A stretch of 64,000 nt of DNA, from NCBI RefSeq assembly GCF_013030945.1, contig NZ_JABBXF010000039.1, forward strand, positions 1-64,000, given 5' to 3'. Below are positions 45,366 through 52,678 of the stretch, piece after piece (within the stretch, counting starts at the first letter, position 1; each line of letters begins with the position of its first letter). The notes beneath the pieces are model-generated. The model searched no databases, had not been told where the DNA came from, and was given only the letters and a program-made list of their open reading frames with translations. A program made the translations under genes and the position numbers. Source of the DNA: Streptomyces morookaense (GTDB lineage: Bacteria; Actinomycetota; Actinomycetes; Streptomycetales; Streptomycetaceae).

Positions 45366-46643
45366 TCAGGCCGGGTCCGCGCCGCGCGGCGCCTGTCGCG
45401 GCAGGTCCAGGGCCACCGCGGCCTGGGAGTCGCAGAACTCCCGCACCGCGCTCGTCCTGGCCACCACCCGCCCCCGGTGCACCACGAGGCGGCTGTAGCC
45501 CAGCGACAGGACCCCCGCGATCCCCTCGCCCCGCACCGCCAGCAGCTCCGCGGGGAACCCTGCCTCCACCCGCACCTCCGGCAGCCCCATCGCCGCGCGG
45601 GCCCGGCCGGCCACGGCCTCGTACGCCCCGGCGGGCGGCAGTTCGGCCCGCGAGGCCAGCAGGAAGGCGGCCTCCAGGGGGTCGCCGCGGCCGACCGGGT
45701 TGGCCGCGTCCCGCAGGGCCCCGCTGCCCGCGGCGATCCGCACGCCCGCCGCCCGCAGCAGGCGGACGGGCGCGGCGGCCGCACCCCGGGCGGCGGGGCA
45801 GTCGCCCTGCGGCAGGCACACCACCGTCACACCGGCGGCGGCGAGTTGCTCGGCCGCCCGGACGGCCTGGTCGTACGGCAGCCGGCCCAGGCCGCCGCAC
45901 GGACCGAGGGCGACGCCGGGGCGCAGCCGGCCCGCCATGGCGGCCAGCCGGGCCAGACGGACGGGGTCCTCGCCGTCGGTGTGCAGGTCGACGGCGCAGC
46001 CGTACTCGGCAGCGACGTCCAGCACGGCCTCGGCGTAACCGGTCGGGTCGGGGTCGAGGTCGGGGCAGCCGCCGACGGCCGTGGCGCCCATCTTCACCGC
46101 GTCCCGCAGCATGGCCAGCCCGTCGGCGCCCGCCACGCCCGTCAGCAGCCGGGGCACGGCCACGGCGGACAGCTCCGTGAGCCCGCGCAGCGCCCGGCGG
46201 GCCTGGAGCACCCCCTCCAGCGAGCGCAGCCCCTGGACGTCGCCGATGCGGACGTGGGTGCGCACCGCCGTTGCGCCGTGGCCGAGTTGCAGCAGGGCGG
46301 CTTCCGTGGTGCGGCGCTGGACGTCCTCCGCGGAGTACGGGACGGGGCCGCCGATGTCGGCCGTCAGCGCGGTGTCGCAGTGGGCGTGCGGTTCGGCGGG
46401 GGCGGGCAGCAGCAGGTAGCCGCCCAGGTCGACGCGGGGGCCGGGCGCGAGGCTGCCCGCCGTGCCCACGGCCTCGATGCGCCCGCCGCTCAGCCGCACG
46501 TCCACGATGCGGCCGTCGGCCAGCCGCGCGCCGCAGAGCAGCAGCGCACCGTCGCCGGCGGACAGCGGCACGGGCAGGCCGCCGGGCGGTCTGCTGGCGT
46601 CGCCGTCGGGGTTTCTGGCGGGCTGCGGCTGACTGTCGGGCAT
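45366..46643 (-). CDS. Cytosine-deaminase-like amidohydrolase with missing catalytic residues
   Basis: 425 residues from ATG 46643 with GGAGGAGCGCG upstream. Overall it aligns with the CodA-type cytosine deaminase barrel: AEPHAHCDTA gives the two N-terminal metal histidines, ATAVRTHVRIGDVQGL matches the following strand and CAVDLHTDGEDP keeps the next histidine. Later positions differ from E. coli CodA as I recall it: the Gln of FPQEG is replaced (VPRLLTG), the Glu after HCDE is Gly (HTDGED), the SHTTAMH histidine is absent (LGPCGGLG), and the metal Asp of the GHDD strand is Gly (AGSGALRDAANP). It may have a different reaction or a non-catalytic role. 27 bases downstream of it is the NAD(P)-binding protein gene on the same strand. 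Confidence 0.8.
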   Translation of the reverse strand: MPDSQPQPARNPDGDASRPPGGLPVPLSAGDGALLLCGARLADGRIVDVRLSGGRIEAVGTAGSLAPGPRVDLGGYLLLPAPAEPHAHCDTALTADIGGPVPYSAEDVQRRTTEAALLQLGHGATAVRTHVRIGDVQGLRSLEGVLQARRALRGLTELSAVAVPRLLTGVAGADGLAMLRDAVKMGATAVGGCPDLDPDPTGYAEAVLDVAAEYGCAVDLHTDGEDPVRLARLAAMAGRLRPGVALGPCGGLGRLPYDQAVRAAEQLAAAGVTVVCLPQGDCPAARGAAAAPVRLLRAAGVRIAAGSGALRDAANPVGRGDPLEAAFLLASRAELPPAGAYEAVAGRARAAMGLPEVRVEAGFPAELLAVRGEGIAGVLSLGYSRLVVHRGRVVARTSAVREFCDSQAAVALDLPRQAPRGADPA

Positions 46644-46798
46644 CGCGCTCCTCCGGGGGCCGGGGCATGCATGATCACGCAGCGTGCTCCGAGCGTAGGA
46701 CCCCTGTGCAGCCGCTTCGCGCAGGCGCCGAATAGTCGTACCGGTGTGGTCCGCGCGTCGCACCGGGGCGGGCTGCGCGGGGGTGGCCCGATACGGAT

Positions 46799-46827
46799 TT
46801 CACCTTCGGCGGCAGACCGTGTAATGT
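46799..46827 (+). promoter_or_regulatory. Candidate promoter of the tRNA-Thr/tRNA-Met unit
   Basis: TTCACC (46799-46804) and TAATGT (46822-46827) are 17 bases apart, ending 11 bases before tRNA-Thr. Motif match only. Confidence 0.45.
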
Positions 46828-46838
46828 CTTCCTCGCTC

Positions 46839-46911
46839 GCCCCAATAGCTCAGTCGGCAGAGCGTCTCCATGGTAAGGAGAAGGTCAACGGTTCGATTCC
46901 GTTTTGGGGCT
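46839..46911 (+). tRNA. tRNA-Thr (anticodon GGT)
   Basis: 73 nt. Acceptor GCCCCAA / TTGGGGC (46904-46910), discriminator T. D-arm GCTC-AGTCGGCA-GAGC; anticodon stem TCTCC/GGAGA with loop ATGGTAA, anticodon 46872-46874; T-arm ACGG-TTCGATT-CCGT. CCA not encoded. Confidence 0.96.
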
Positions 46912-46962
46912 CTGGTGTGAGAGGTTTCCTCGTCCTCGGACGGGGAATCCCTCCCGCATCAC

Positions 46963-47035
46963 AGCGGTGTAGCTCAGTCGGTAGAGCAAGCGGCTCATAA
47001 TCGCTGTGTCACCGGTTCAAGTCCGGTCACCGCTA
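46963..47035 (+). tRNA. tRNA-Met (anticodon CAT), elongator type
   Basis: 73 nt. Acceptor AGCGGTG / CACCGCT (47028-47034), discriminator A. D-arm GCTC...GAGC; anticodon CAT at 46996-46998 in loop CTCATAA; T-arm ACCGG-TTCAAGT-CCGGT. The A-T first pair excludes an initiator tRNA (which has an unpaired first base). An Ile-CAT identity cannot be wholly excluded without a lysidine-determinant check, but the position before rpmG fits tRNA-Met. Confidence 0.92.
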
Positions 47036-47040
47036 CACAC

Positions 47041-47078
47041 AGTAGCCGATTGCGGGGTCGGTCCTCCGATCGGCTACT
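47041..47078 (+). promoter_or_regulatory. Inverted repeat between tRNA-Met and rpmG
   Basis: AGTAGCCGAT (47041-47050) and ATCGGCTACT (47069-47078) pair perfectly with an 18-base loop. It could terminate the tRNA transcript. Its right arm contains TACTCT, a -10-like sequence that would suit rpmG, so terminator and promoter may overlap. Confidence 0.5.
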
Positions 47079-47121
47079 CTTGTCTGCGTTAAATCCGTCC
47101 ATTCCGTCAAGGAGCACTCAC

Positions 47122-47286
47122 GTGGCTGCCACCGACGTCCGCCCGAAGATCACGCTGGCCTGCGTGGAGTGCAAGGAGCGGAACTACATCACCAAGAAGA
47201 ACCGGCGCAACAACCCGGACCGCCTTGAGATGAAGAAGCACTGCCCGCGCTGCAACTCTCACACTGCGCACCGCGAGACCCGCTAA
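47122..47286 (+). CDS. rpmG: 50S ribosomal protein L33, zinc-binding form
   Basis: 54 residues from GTG 47122, AAGGAG 8 bases upstream. CVECKERNY and HCPRCNSHT supply the four cysteines of a zinc ribbon, so this is the 'C+' form; a zinc-independent paralogue is usually found elsewhere in Streptomyces. Followed by a terminator hairpin. Confidence 0.97.
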
Positions 47287-47302
47287 ACGCATACGTCGTT
47301 CA

Positions 47303-47336
47303 TGAGGCCGTCCCCATTCCGGTGGGGGCGGCCTCA
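47303..47336 (+). terminator. Terminator after rpmG
   Basis: TGAGGCCGTCCCCA (47303-47316) pairs with TGGGGGCGGCCTCA (47323-47336), 14 bp with one G-T wobble and a 6-base loop. Confidence 0.85.
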
Positions 47337-47417
47337 TGGCGTATCCATGGATGTACGCGGGTGTACGTGTGTGTACCCATGGCGTACCGAATCCCCCAGT
47401 CCAGGAGGTGCCGAGCG

Positions 47418-47870
47418 ATGCCGCTCGACCAGTCCTTCGTCGGACGGACCTATCCGGCCACCGACCCGTACGAGGTCGGGCGGGAGAAGATCCGCGAATT
47501 CGCCGAGGCCATCGGCGACGCCAATCCGGCGTACACCGACCCCGAGGCCGCCCGGGCGCTCGGGCACCGCGACGTGATCGCCCCGCCGACCTTTGTGTTC
47601 GCCATCACATACAAGGCCGCGGGCCAGGTCATCGAGGACCCGCAGCTCGGGCTGGACTACAGCCGCGTGGTGCACGGCGACCAGAAGTTCGCCTACAGCC
47701 GCCCGGTGTGCGCGGGCGACCGGCTGACGGTCGTCTCCACCATCGAGTCGATCAAGTCCCTCGCGGGCAACGATGTGCTGACGATCCGTGGTGACGTCCA
47801 CGACGAGCACGGCGAGCACGTGGTGACCGCCGAGACCAAGCTGGTGGCGCGCGCCGCCGAGGAGGCGTGA
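47418..47870 (+). CDS. MaoC-like dehydratase subunit, HadA/HadC type
   Basis: 150 residues from ATG 47418 with AGGAGGTG upstream. FAS1_DH/MaoC N-type hot-dog domain: VGREKIREFAEAIGDANPAYTD, APPTFVFAITY, LDYSRVVHGDQKFAYSRPV. The HGDQ motif belongs to the non-catalytic half of heterodimeric (3R)-hydroxyacyl-ACP dehydratases, which needs a HadB-type partner. The partner is the next gene. Order rpmG-hadA-hadB matches mycobacteria, where the complex dehydrates FAS-II intermediates. Confidence 0.88.
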   Translation: MPLDQSFVGRTYPATDPYEVGREKIREFAEAIGDANPAYTDPEAARALGHRDVIAPPTFVFAITYKAAGQVIEDPQLGLDYSRVVHGDQKFAYSRPVCAGDRLTVVSTIESIKSLAGNDVLTIRGDVHDEHGEHVVTAETKLVARAAEEA

Positions 47871-48304
47871 TGGCTGCCACGATCGCGTACGCCGACGTCG
47901 AGGTCGGCACGGAGCTGCCGGCGCAGACCTTCCCGGTCGCCCGGGAGACCCTGGTCCGCTACGCGGGCGCGTCCGGCGACTTCAACCCGATCCACTGGAA
48001 CGAGAAGTTCGCCAAGGAGGTCGGGCTCCCGGACGTCATCGCACACGGCATGTTCACCATGGCCGAGGCGATCCGCGTGGTGACCGACTGGGCCGGCGAC
48101 CCGGCGGCCGTCGTCGACTACGGCGTGCGCTTCACCAAGCCGGTCGTGGTGCCGAACGACGACAAGGGCGCGCTCCTCGAGGTGAGCGCCAAGGTCGCGG
48201 CCAAGCTGGACGACGAGGCCCGCACGGTCCGCGTCGACCTGGTGGTGCGGTGCGCCGACCAGAAGGTCCTGGGCATGTCGCGGGCGGTCGTCAAGCTCGC
48301 CTGA
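47870..48304 (+). CDS. MaoC-like dehydratase subunit, HadB type (catalytic)
   Basis: 144 residues from ATG 47870 (TGATG junction; a GTG at 47867 is also in frame). Hot-dog fold with the catalytic hydratase-2 motif YAGASGDFNPIHWNEKFAKE, Asp and His being the active-site dyad, then GLPDVIAHGMFTMAE. Expected to pair with the preceding subunit. A hairpin begins one base after the stop. Confidence 0.9.
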   Translation: MAATIAYADVEVGTELPAQTFPVARETLVRYAGASGDFNPIHWNEKFAKEVGLPDVIAHGMFTMAEAIRVVTDWAGDPAAVVDYGVRFTKPVVVPNDDKGALLEVSAKVAAKLDDEARTVRVDLVVRCADQKVLGMSRAVVKLA

Positions 48305-48329
48305 GCCGCAGGGGCCGGGCCCCTGCGGC
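48305..48329 (+). terminator. Hairpin after the dehydratase genes
   Basis: GCCGCAGGGGC (48305-48315) and GCCCCTGCGGC (48319-48329) form an 11-bp perfect stem directly after the stop, just ahead of the murB promoter. Confidence 0.8.
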
Positions 48330-48338
48330 CCGGCCCCG

Positions 48339-48344
48339 TACTCT
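48339..48344 (+). promoter_or_regulatory. Candidate -10 element for leaderless murB mRNA
   Basis: TACTCT ends 7 bases before GTG 48352 and no Shine-Dalgarno sequence lies in between. Transcription would start at or next to the start codon. Confidence 0.4.
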
Positions 48345-48351
48345 TGTGCGC

Positions 48352-49407
48352 GTGCAGGAAAACCACGATGCCCCCCTCGCGCCCCTGACCACCTTCCGGC
48401 TCGGCGGGCCCGCCGCCCGTCTCGTCACGGCCGTCACCGACGACGAGGTGATCGCGGCCGTCCGAGAGGCCGACGCGAGCGGCACCCCGCTGCTGATCAT
48501 CGGCGGCGGCAGCAACCTCGTCATCTCCGACAAGGGCTTCGAGGGCACCGCCCTGCGCATCGCCACCGAGGGCTTCCTGCTCGACGGCACGTCGCTGGAG
48601 CTCGCCGCCGGCGAGAACTGGTCCGACGCCGTCGCCCGCACCGTCGAGGCCGGCCTGGCGGGCATCGAGTGCCTGGCCGGCATCCCCGGCTCCGCGGGCG
48701 CCACCCCGATCCAGAACGTCGGGGCCTACGGACAGGACGTCTCCGCGACGCTCACCGAGGTCGTCGCCTACGACCGCCGCTCCGGCGAGGTCGTCACCCT
48801 CACCAACGCCGAGTGCGGCTTCTCGTACCGGCACAGCCGCTTCAAGCAGGAGCCGGACCGCCACGTCGTGCTGCGCGTCCGCTTCGAGCTGGAGGACGCG
48901 GGCGGGCTGTCCGCGCCGATCAAGTACCCGGAGACGGCCCGCGCCCTCGGCGTCGAGGCCGGCGACCGGGTCCCCGCCGCCGTCGCCCGCGCGACGGTGC
49001 TCAGGCTGCGCTCCGGCAAGGGCATGGTCCTCGACCCCGAGGACCACGACACCTGGTCGGCCGGGTCGTTCTTCACCAACCCCGTCCTCACCGCGGCGGA
49101 GCACGAGGCCTTCCTGGCCCGCGTGACCGAGCGGCTCGGCCCGGACGTCATGCCGCCGGCGTTCCCCGCGGGCGACGGCATGGTCAAGACCTCGGCCGCC
49201 TGGCTGATCGACCGGGCCGGCTTCACCAAGGGCTACGGGACCGGCGCGGCCCGCATCTCGACCAAGCACACGCTCGCCCTCACCAACCGGGGCGACGCGA
49301 CCACCGAGGAGCTCCTCGCCCTCGCCCGCGAGGTGCGCGACGGCGTCCACGCGGCCTTCGGGGTGACGCTGGTCAACGAGCCGGTCACCGTCGGCGTCAG
49401 CCTCTGA
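48352..49407 (+). CDS. murB: UDP-N-acetylenolpyruvoylglucosamine reductase
   Basis: Flavoenzyme of peptidoglycan precursor synthesis: reduces the enolpyruvyl group with NADPH to give UDP-MurNAc. 351 residues from GTG 48352 (GTG 48346 also in frame). FAD-binding motifs LIIGGGSNLVIS and IPGSAGATPIQNVGAYGQD, YRHSRFK with the substrate Arg, and SAGSFFTNPV carrying the catalytic Ser. Sits between the dehydratase pair and convergent adenosine deaminase. Confidence 0.95.
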   Translation: MQENHDAPLAPLTTFRLGGPAARLVTAVTDDEVIAAVREADASGTPLLIIGGGSNLVISDKGFEGTALRIATEGFLLDGTSLELAAGENWSDAVARTVEAGLAGIECLAGIPGSAGATPIQNVGAYGQDVSATLTEVVAYDRRSGEVVTLTNAECGFSYRHSRFKQEPDRHVVLRVRFELEDAGGLSAPIKYPETARALGVEAGDRVPAAVARATVLRLRSGKGMVLDPEDHDTWSAGSFFTNPVLTAAEHEAFLARVTERLGPDVMPPAFPAGDGMVKTSAAWLIDRAGFTKGYGTGAARISTKHTLALTNRGDATTEELLALAREVRDGVHAAFGVTLVNEPVTVGVSL

Positions 49408-49454
49408 GCGCTCCACCGGGAGTCCGGTGCGTCATCCGAGGGTGCGTCGTGGCC

Positions 49455-49486
49455 GGTCGCGCAGTTCCCCGCGCCCCTTCGGGGCG
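49455..49486. repeat. Dispersed palindromic repeat, copy in inverted orientation
   Basis: Bases 49455-49478 are the exact complement of 9319-9342 (24 of 24). Together with 49481-49486 they form a CGCCCC/GGGGCG hairpin with a TTC loop. Located between convergent murB and add, where it can act as a terminator. Confidence 0.8.
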
Positions 49487-49494
49487 GCTGGGCG

Positions 49495-50517
49495 TCAGTC
49501 CGCCGCCAGCCAGTCGTCCACGCCCGCCAGCAGCCGCCGGCGCACGTCCTCCGGCGCCCGCGAGGCCCGGACCGACTGGCGGGCCAGCTCGGCCAGCTCC
49601 GCGTCCGTGAAGGCGTGGTGCTCCCGCGCCAGCTCGTACTGGGCGGCCAGCCGCGAGCCGAAGAGCAGCGGGTCGTCCGCCCCCAGCGCTATCGACACCC
49701 CGGCCTCGTACAGCGTGCGCAGCGGGACGTCGGCGGGCTTCTCGTAGACGCCGAGGGCGACGTTCGACGCCGGGCACACCTCGCACGTCACACCGCGCTG
49801 GGCGAGCTTGCGGAGCAGCCTCGGGTCCTCGGCGGCCCGCACGCCGTGGCCCACGCGGCCCGCGTGCAGGTCGTCCAGGCAGTCGCGCACGCTGCCCGGT
49901 CCCGCCAGCTCGCCGCCGTGCGGGGCGGCCAGCAGACCGCCCTCGCGGGCGATCTGGAAGGCCCGGTCGAAGTCGCGGGCGAGTCCGCGCCGCTCGTCGT
50001 TGGAGAGCCCGAAGCCGACCACGCCGCGGTCCGCGTACCGCACGGCGAGCCGGGCGAGGGTACGGGCGTCCAGCGGGTGCTTCATCCGGTTCGCGGCGAC
50101 GAGGACCCGTATCCCCAGTCCCGTGTCCCGCGACGCGGTCTCCACCGCGTCCAGGATGATCTCCAGCGCGGGGATCAGCCCGCCCAGCCGGGGGGCGTAC
50201 GAGGTGGGGTCGACCTGGATCTCCAGCCACCCCGAGCCGTCCCGGACGTCCTCCTCGGCGGCCTCCCGGACCAGGCGCCGGATGTCGTCGGGGGAGCGCA
50301 GGCACGACCGCGCGATGTCGTAGAGCCGCTGGAAGCGGAACCAGCCGCGCTCGTCCGTGGCCCGCAGTTTCGGGGGCTCTCCGCTGCTCAGCGCCTCGGG
50401 CAGGTGCACGCCGTATTTGTCGGCCAGCTCCAGCAGGGTCGAGGGGCGCATGGACCCGGTGAAGTGCAGGTGCAGGTGGGCCTTCGGCAGTCGACGGAGA
50501 TCACGCACGCGTTCCAT
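49495..50517 (-). CDS. add: Adenosine deaminase
   Basis: 340 residues from ATG 50517. Converts adenosine to inosine in purine salvage. Metal site HLHLHFTGS near the N-terminus, GEL after HGGELAG (catalytic Glu in the HxGE-type motif), RVGHGVRA (His) and ALGADDPLLFG (Asp-Asp). All expected motifs are in order, in the shorter bacterial layout. Possibly acts on a related aminopurine. Confidence 0.92.
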   Translation of the reverse strand: MERVRDLRRLPKAHLHLHFTGSMRPSTLLELADKYGVHLPEALSSGEPPKLRATDERGWFRFQRLYDIARSCLRSPDDIRRLVREAAEEDVRDGSGWLEIQVDPTSYAPRLGGLIPALEIILDAVETASRDTGLGIRVLVAANRMKHPLDARTLARLAVRYADRGVVGFGLSNDERRGLARDFDRAFQIAREGGLLAAPHGGELAGPGSVRDCLDDLHAGRVGHGVRAAEDPRLLRKLAQRGVTCEVCPASNVALGVYEKPADVPLRTLYEAGVSIALGADDPLLFGSRLAAQYELAREHHAFTDAELAELARQSVRASRAPEDVRRRLLAGVDDWLAAD

Positions 50518-50606
50518 TGCCCGATCCTGCCGCAGGAGGGGGGCCGGCGGGAAGGCACTTTCCCCGATCGCCCTGATCGGGGAGGGGTCCGAAAACGTTT
50601 CCTGGG

Positions 50607-50633
50607 GCCCGCGCCCCGTGGAGGGGCGCGGGC
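50607..50633. terminator. Hairpin between aspartate aminotransferase and adenosine deaminase genes
   Basis: GCCCGCGCCCC (50607-50617) and GGGGCGCGGGC (50623-50633) form an 11-bp perfect stem with a GTGGA loop. It lies 10 bases past the end of the aminotransferase gene on the minus strand. Confidence 0.75.
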
Positions 50634-50643
50634 GGGCGGCAGG

Positions 50644-51888
50644 CTACTCGGCCTCGGCCAGCAGCTTCTGGAGGCGGGAGACGCCCTCGACGAGGTCCTC
50701 GTCGCCCAGGGCGTACGACAGGCGCAGGTAGCCCGGCGTGCCGAAGGCCTCGCCCGGGACGACCGCGACCTCGGCCTCGTCCAGGATCAGCGCGGCCAGC
50801 TCCACGGACGTGGCGGGCCGCTTGCCGCGGATCTCCTTGCCGAGGAGGCCCTTGACGGACGGGTACGCGTAGAACGCGCCCTCCGGCTCGGGGCAGACGA
50901 CGCCGTCGATCTCGTTGAGCATCTGCACGATCTTGCGGCGGCGGCGGTCGAAGGCGGTCTTCATCTCGTCGACGGCCTTCAGGTCGCCGGAGACGGCGGC
51001 CAGGGCAGCGGCCTGTGCGACGTTGCTCACGTTGGACGTGGCGTGCGACTGCAGGTTGGTCGCGGCCTTCACCACGTCCTGCGGGCCGATGACCCACCCG
51101 ACGCGCCAGCCGGTCATCGCGTACGTCTTGGCGACGCCGTTGACGACGATGCACTTGTCGCGCAGCTCGGGCACGACGACCGGCAGCGAGTGGAACTCGG
51201 CGTCGCCGTAGACCAGGTGCTCGTAGATCTCGTCCGTCAGCACCCACAGGCCGTGCTCGGCGGCCCAGCGGCCGACGGCCTCGATCTGCTCGCGGCTGTA
51301 GACCGCACCGGTCGGGTTCGACGGCGAGACGAAGAGCAGCACCTTGGTGCGCTCGGTGCGCGCGGCCTCCAGCTGCTCCACGGAGACGCGGTAGCCGGTG
51401 GTCTCGTCGGCCACGACCGGGACGGGCACACCGCCGGCCAGGCGGATGGACTCCGGGTACGTGGTCCAGTACGGGGCCGGGACGATGACCTCGTCGCCCG
51501 GGTCGAGGATCGCGGCGAACGCCTCGTAGATCGCCTGCTTGCCGCCGTTGGTGACGAGCACCTGGGACGCCTCGACCTCGTAGCCGGAGTCGCGCAGCGT
51601 CTTCGCGGCGATCGCGGCCTTCAGCTCGGGGAGGCCGCCGGCGGGCGTGTAGCGGTGGTACTTGGGGTTGCGGCAGGCCTCCACGGCGGCCTCGACGATG
51701 TAGCCGGGCGTCGGGAAGTCGGGCTCGCCGGCGCCGAAGCCGATCACCGGGCGCCCGGCGGCCTTGAGGGCCTTCGCCTTGGCGTCCACGGCGAGGGTGG
51801 CGGACTCGGAGATCGAACCGATGCGGGCGGAGACCCGGCGCTCGGTGGCGGACTGGACAGGGGGGACGGGCGGAGTCGCAGCGCTCAT
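50644..51888 (-). CDS. aspC: Pyridoxal-phosphate aminotransferase, aspartate type
   Basis: 414 residues from ATG 51888. Class I aminotransferase, subgroup I-gamma (aspartate/prephenate type): GAGEPDFPTPGYI, KYHRYTPAGGLPELKAAIA, the PLP pocket VTNGGKQAIYEAF, SPSNPTGAVYS, TDEIYEHLVYGD, and the Schiff-base lysine in GVAKTYAMTGWRVGW; RLSYAL carries the carboxylate-binding Arg. Divergent from tRNA-Trp/secE. Confidence 0.92.
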   Translation of the reverse strand: MSAATPPVPPVQSATERRVSARIGSISESATLAVDAKAKALKAAGRPVIGFGAGEPDFPTPGYIVEAAVEACRNPKYHRYTPAGGLPELKAAIAAKTLRDSGYEVEASQVLVTNGGKQAIYEAFAAILDPGDEVIVPAPYWTTYPESIRLAGGVPVPVVADETTGYRVSVEQLEAARTERTKVLLFVSPSNPTGAVYSREQIEAVGRWAAEHGLWVLTDEIYEHLVYGDAEFHSLPVVVPELRDKCIVVNGVAKTYAMTGWRVGWVIGPQDVVKAATNLQSHATSNVSNVAQAAALAAVSGDLKAVDEMKTAFDRRRRKIVQMLNEIDGVVCPEPEGAFYAYPSVKGLLGKEIRGKRPATSVELAALILDEAEVAVVPGEAFGTPGYLRLSYALGDEDLVEGVSRLQKLLAEAE

Positions 51889-52130
51889 GGAGGCATCGTC
51901 CCAGACCCGGCAGGAAGCGGACACATACGTTTCGCAGAGCAGTCATCCGGGTCGTCGCAACGGCCCGCAGGAGGTTCACGGAGGACCCCGTTCCGGGCCT
52001 CTGCACCGCAAGCCGTTCGACGCTGGGCTCCGGACCACGTACACTCATCCGTCGTTGGCCCCTCACCGGCAACTCCAGCCCGTGCACTCCGTGCGTCCGG
52101 CCGGATGCGGTACGTTGGGGGGAACCACAA

Positions 52131-52203
52131 AGGGTCGTAGCTCAATTGGTAGAGCACTGGTCTCCAAAACCAGCGGTTGGGGGTTCAAGTCCCTTCGGCC
52201 CTG
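52131..52203 (+). tRNA. tRNA-Trp (anticodon CCA)
   Basis: 73 nt. Acceptor AGGGTCG / CGGCCCT (52196-52202, one G-T pair), discriminator G. D-arm GCTC...GAGC; anticodon CCA at 52164-52166 in loop CTCCAAA with stem CTGGT/ACCAG; T-arm with GGTTCAAGTCC. Upstream of secE, as in other Actinobacteria. The 242 bases before it (from aspC) hold no gene. Confidence 0.96.
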
Positions 52204-52309
52204 CTACACGCATCGTCACCAGGTGCGTGCGTGCAGATGTACTGATGCACCGCCGTGCGGCTCGAACCGGGCGCGGCACGGCCACGACCCGGATTCAGGT
52301 GAGGACGTA

Positions 52310-52600
52310 GTGACGGAAGCCCTGGGCTCCACCGCGACACCTGAGAGCGGTCGTCCTGAGGACGAGCTGGCCGCCAAGAAGGGCCGCCGTGGCGGGAAGC
52401 GCGGGAAGAAGGGCCCTCTGGGCCGCCTCGCGCTGTTCTACCGTCAGGTGGTCGCGGAGCTCCGCAAGGTCGTCTGGCCCACCAGGAGCCAGCTGTCGAC
52501 GTACACCACCGTGGTGATCGTCTTCGTTGTCATCGTCATTGGACTGGTGACCGTGATTGACTATGGGTTCAACCAGGCCGTCAAGTACGTCTTCGGCTGA
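52310..52600 (+). CDS. secE: Preprotein translocase subunit SecE
   Basis: 96 residues from GTG 52310 (GAGGA upstream). Charged Lys/Arg-rich N-terminus, the amphipathic SecE motif VVAELRKVVWPTRSQLSTYT and a single C-terminal transmembrane helix (VVIVFVVIVIGLVTVI). Clamps the two halves of SecY. Next to nusG, as in most bacteria. Confidence 0.97.
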   Translation: MTEALGSTATPESGRPEDELAAKKGRRGGKRGKKGPLGRLALFYRQVVAELRKVVWPTRSQLSTYTTVVIVFVVIVIGLVTVIDYGFNQAVKYVFG

Positions 52601-52678
52601 GCCCGCGCGTAAGGCGGCCTCCAGGGAGGTTCGCCTCTTCGCACGTTCCACCCCTTGAAGCCAGGAAGAAGCAGCCAC

